Assembly (NCBI GenBank): GCA_025935655.1
Contig: JAICUV010000043.1
Span: forward strand, 1 to 17,802
Direction: 5' to 3'
DNA from: Chloroflexota bacterium
GTDB lineage: Bacteria; Chloroflexota; Limnocylindria; Limnocylindrales; CSP1-4
Length of the DNA stretch: 17,802 nucleotides
Shown: one piece after another, positions 15,772 to 17,802 of the stretch
How the letters are laid out: each line of letters begins with the position of its first letter
How positions within the stretch are numbered: position 1 is the stretch's first letter
Made by a program: the position numbers and the translations under genes
The notes under the pieces: generated by a model
Told to the model about the DNA's origin: nothing
The model's database searches: none
Seen by the model: only the letters and a program-made list of their open reading frames with translations

Positions 15772-16457
15772 GAGCCACCGGCCTCGACGACGTCCACCTC
15801 CGGGAAGGCCACCTCACCCCAGGCGCCACCGAACCGGCGGTCGGCGCTCAGCCGGACCCGCAGGTCGCGCAGGGCATGGTGGATCCGGCTCTTGACGGTG
15901 CCCAGCGGGAGCTCGAGCGCGTTCGCCGTCTCCTGGAGCGACCGACCCTCGAGGTAGTACAGGATCACGACCGCCTGGTGCTTCGGGGACAGGCCCGCGA
16001 TGCCCTCGCGCACGATCTGCCGCAGCTCCGTCCACTCGGCGCTCGTGTCGGGCTGGGCGCCCGCGTCCACCAGCCGCTCGGCCACGCCCTCGGTGACGGG
16101 CTCGCTCGGGAGCCGCCGGCGACCGAGGCGGGTGTAGCACAGGTTGAGCGCGACCTTGTGGAGCCACGGGAGCGGCGAGATGTCCGTGCGCAGCCGGCCG
16201 CGGTGCGTGTACGCCCGGCCGAACGTGTCCATGAGCACCTCCTCCGAGGCGCACGGATCACCGGTCAGCGCGAGCGCGGCCCGGTACACGGGGACGCGGT
16301 AGCGCTCGAACAGGGCGGCGAAGGCGTCCAGGTCGTCGTCTTCCGCCATCCGCCGGATGAGGTCCGCGTCCGGCGGATCGTAGCGAGGCCTGGTGCTGGT
16401 CTCACCGTTCAGCGGCTGGTCTCCATGCGCATGGTGCACGCTCCCTTGACCCACCAT
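15768..16457 (-). CDS. ECF (extracytoplasmic function) RNA polymerase sigma factor
   Basis: 229 aa. It directs RNA polymerase to a small regulon when freed from the anti-sigma factor encoded next. Region 2 spans about 31-110 (DLDAFAALFERYRVPVYRAA, then LMDTFGRAYTHRGRLR and WLHKVALNLCYTRL). The linker is about 111-143. Region 4 spans about 144-203, with LSPKHQAVVILYYLEGRSLQ and the helix-turn-helix ETANALELPLGTVKSRIHHA. The residue 1 to 30 stretch before region 2 is unconserved, and the ribosome-binding site of ATG 16457 is weak (GGGGCG), so a start somewhat further in is possible. It lies 61 nt after gcvPB on the same strand with no terminator visible between them, so read-through is possible. 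Confidence 0.93.
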   Translation of the reverse strand: MVGQGSVHHAHGDQPLNGETSTRPRYDPPDADLIRRMAEDDDLDAFAALFERYRVPVYRAALALTGDPCASEEVLMDTFGRAYTHRGRLRTDISPLPWLHKVALNLCYTRLGRRRLPSEPVTEGVAERLVDAGAQPDTSAEWTELRQIVREGIAGLSPKHQAVVILYYLEGRSLQETANALELPLGTVKSRIHHALRDLRVRLSADRRFGGAWGEVAFPEVDVVEAGGS

Positions 16458-16518
16458 ACGCCCCGGTCGTCGTGGGGGTTCATTCCGGCTCGGTACCGTC
16501 CGCGTGGCAGTGGCGGCC

Positions 16519-17802
16519 TCAGTCGGGACACGGCGTCTCGGCGCCGGTCATCCCGCGCCAGCGCAGGTTCGGCTGGCGGGCGGCGGTCGCCTCGTCGAGA
16601 CGCTTGACCGGCGCGTCGTGCGGGGCGCCCTTCACGAGGTCGGGGTCCTCGCGCGCCTCGCGGGCGATCTCCAGGAGGGCGTCCGCGAACTCGTCGAGCG
16701 TCTCGAGCGACTCGGTCTCCGTCGGCTCGATCAGCATCCCCTCCTCGACCGTGAGCGGGAAGTAGATCGTGGGCGGGTGGAATCCCTTGTCGATGAGGCG
16801 TTTCGCGATGTCCAGCGTGCGCACGCCGCTCGCCGCCTTGATGCTCGCCGCGGAGGCGACGAACTCGTGCTTGCAGTGGCGCTCGAACGGGATGTCGTAC
16901 GCCTCCCCCACCCGGTGCTTGAGGTAGTTCGCCGCGAGCACCGCGTCGTCGCTCACCTCGCGCAGGCCTGATGCCCCGTGGGCCCGGATGTACGCGTACG
17001 CGCGCACGAGGACGGCGCTGCTCGCGACGAAGCTGCGCATCCGGCCGATGGAGGCCGGCCGCTCGTCCGGCGTCTCCAGGCGGTAGCCGCCGTCGTCGGC
17101 GCGCACGACGCGCGGCGCGGGCAGGAACGGCACGAGGTGCGAACGGACGCCGACGGGACCCGCGCCCGGCCCGCCGCCGCCGTGCGGCGTGCTGAACGTC
17201 TTGTGGGTGTTGAAGTGCATGACGTCGAACCCGGCCTCGCCCGGCTTGAACCGGCCCAGGATCGCGTTGAGGTTGGCGCCGTCCATGTAGGCCAGGGCGC
17301 CCGCGGCGTGGGTCGCCTCGAGCAGCTCGCCCACCCGGCGCTCGAACAGCCCGAGCGTGGACGGGTTGGTGATCATGATCGCCGCCGTCTGCGGCCCCAG
17401 GGCGGCCTTGAACGCGTCGATGTCCACGCCGCCGTCCGGCGCCGACGGGATCGTGATCGTGCGGAAGCCCGCCATCGAGGCCGTGGCCGGGTTGGTCCCG
17501 TGACTCGAGTCCGGGACGAGCACCTCCTGGCGCGCCGTGTCCCCGCGGGAGCGGTGATAGGCGCGGACCATGAGGATCCCGGTCAGCTCGCCGTGCGCAC
17601 CCGCGGCCGGCTGGAGCGTGACCGCGTCCATGCCGCTGATCTCGGCGAGGGCCGCCTCGAGCTCGAACAGGAGCTGGAGGGTGCCCTGCGCGACGGCGTC
17701 GGGCGCCATCGGGTGGAGGTTGGCGAAGCCGGGCAGGCGCGCGGCCCACTCGTTGAGCTTGGGGTTGAACTTCATGGTGCACGAGCCGAGCGGGTAGAAC
17801 CC
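16519..17802 (-). CDS. gcvPB: Glycine dehydrogenase (decarboxylating) subunit 2, 5' part outside window
   Basis: PLP-dependent P-protein beta subunit of the glycine cleavage system. With GcvPA it decarboxylates glycine and passes the aminomethyl group to lipoyl-GcvH in the cytoplasm. The visible part is 427 residues of a protein usually near 490; the frame is open to the right edge, and the ATG at 17775 is internal, because the conserved GFYPLGSCTMKFNPK begins before it. Conserved landmarks are AGAHGELTG, DSSHGTNPATA, MDGANLNAI, the PLP-binding HFNTHKTFSTPHGGGG (Lys at visible residue 201) and the C-terminal PVKRLDEATAARQPNLRW. The truncated start precludes seeing a promoter or glycine riboswitch. 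A separate GcvPB implies a split GcvPA/GcvPB enzyme. Confidence 0.96.
   Translation of the reverse strand, partial: GFYPLGSCTMKFNPKLNEWAARLPGFANLHPMAPDAVAQGTLQLLFELEAALAEISGMDAVTLQPAAGAHGELTGILMVRAYHRSRGDTARQEVLVPDSSHGTNPATASMAGFRTITIPSAPDGGVDIDAFKAALGPQTAAIMITNPSTLGLFERRVGELLEATHAAGALAYMDGANLNAILGRFKPGEAGFDVMHFNTHKTFSTPHGGGGPGAGPVGVRSHLVPFLPAPRVVRADDGGYRLETPDERPASIGRMRSFVASSAVLVRAYAYIRAHGASGLREVSDDAVLAANYLKHRVGEAYDIPFERHCKHEFVASAASIKAASGVRTLDIAKRLIDKGFHPPTIYFPLTVEEGMLIEPTETESLETLDEFADALLEIAREAREDPDLVKGAPHDAPVKRLDEATAARQPNLRWRGMTGAETPCPD

Overview
This is a dense, very GC-rich stretch, by eye around 70% G+C, with short intergenic gaps and many start/stop overlaps. It is dominated by ABC importers of the oligopeptide/dipeptide/nickel (Opp/Dpp) family. 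The taxon cannot be fixed from the sequence. Lipoproteins with the pattern 'AACGG' after a short signal peptide, a separate GcvPB subunit (most actinobacteria carry a fused GcvP) and tandem peptide transporters suit a high-GC Chloroflexota lineage, for example a Limnocylindria-like one. A high-GC actinobacterium-like organism is the alternative. This is inference.

Layout from right to left, which is the direction of most transcription. 17802-16519: 3' part of gcvPB (glycine cleavage P-protein subunit 2), cut by the window edge. 16457-15223: an ECF sigma factor and its zinc-finger, single-TM anti-sigma factor, coupled by ATGA. 14994-7410: peptide transporter operon 2, in the order solute-binding lipoprotein, hairpin, DppB, DppC, DppD, DppF with an extra N-terminal membrane domain, and a small lipoprotein of unknown function. 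5411-1: peptide transporter operon 1, in the order solute-binding lipoprotein, hairpin, DppB, DppC, DppD, DppF, the last cut by the left edge. The only plus-strand gene, 5691-7403, lies between the two operons. It is convergent with operon 2, with a 6-nt gap, and divergent from operon 1.

In each importer the lipoprotein would capture peptides or similar solutes outside the membrane. DppB and DppC form the pore, and DppD and DppF hydrolyse ATP at the cytoplasmic face. The sequence does not determine the substrates.

Two features stand out. The plus-strand lipoprotein (570 aa) contains the segments of a family 5 solute-binding protein in circularly permuted order: the segment that is normally N-terminal lies at the C-terminus, and the two ends would join where the usual fold is continuous. 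The DppF of operon 2 has about 145 extra N-terminal residues with four predicted membrane helices, followed by an Ala/Thr-rich linker, fused to an intact ATPase. Its operon 1 counterpart has no such domain. No RNA genes, CRISPR arrays, insertion sequences or attachment sites were seen.
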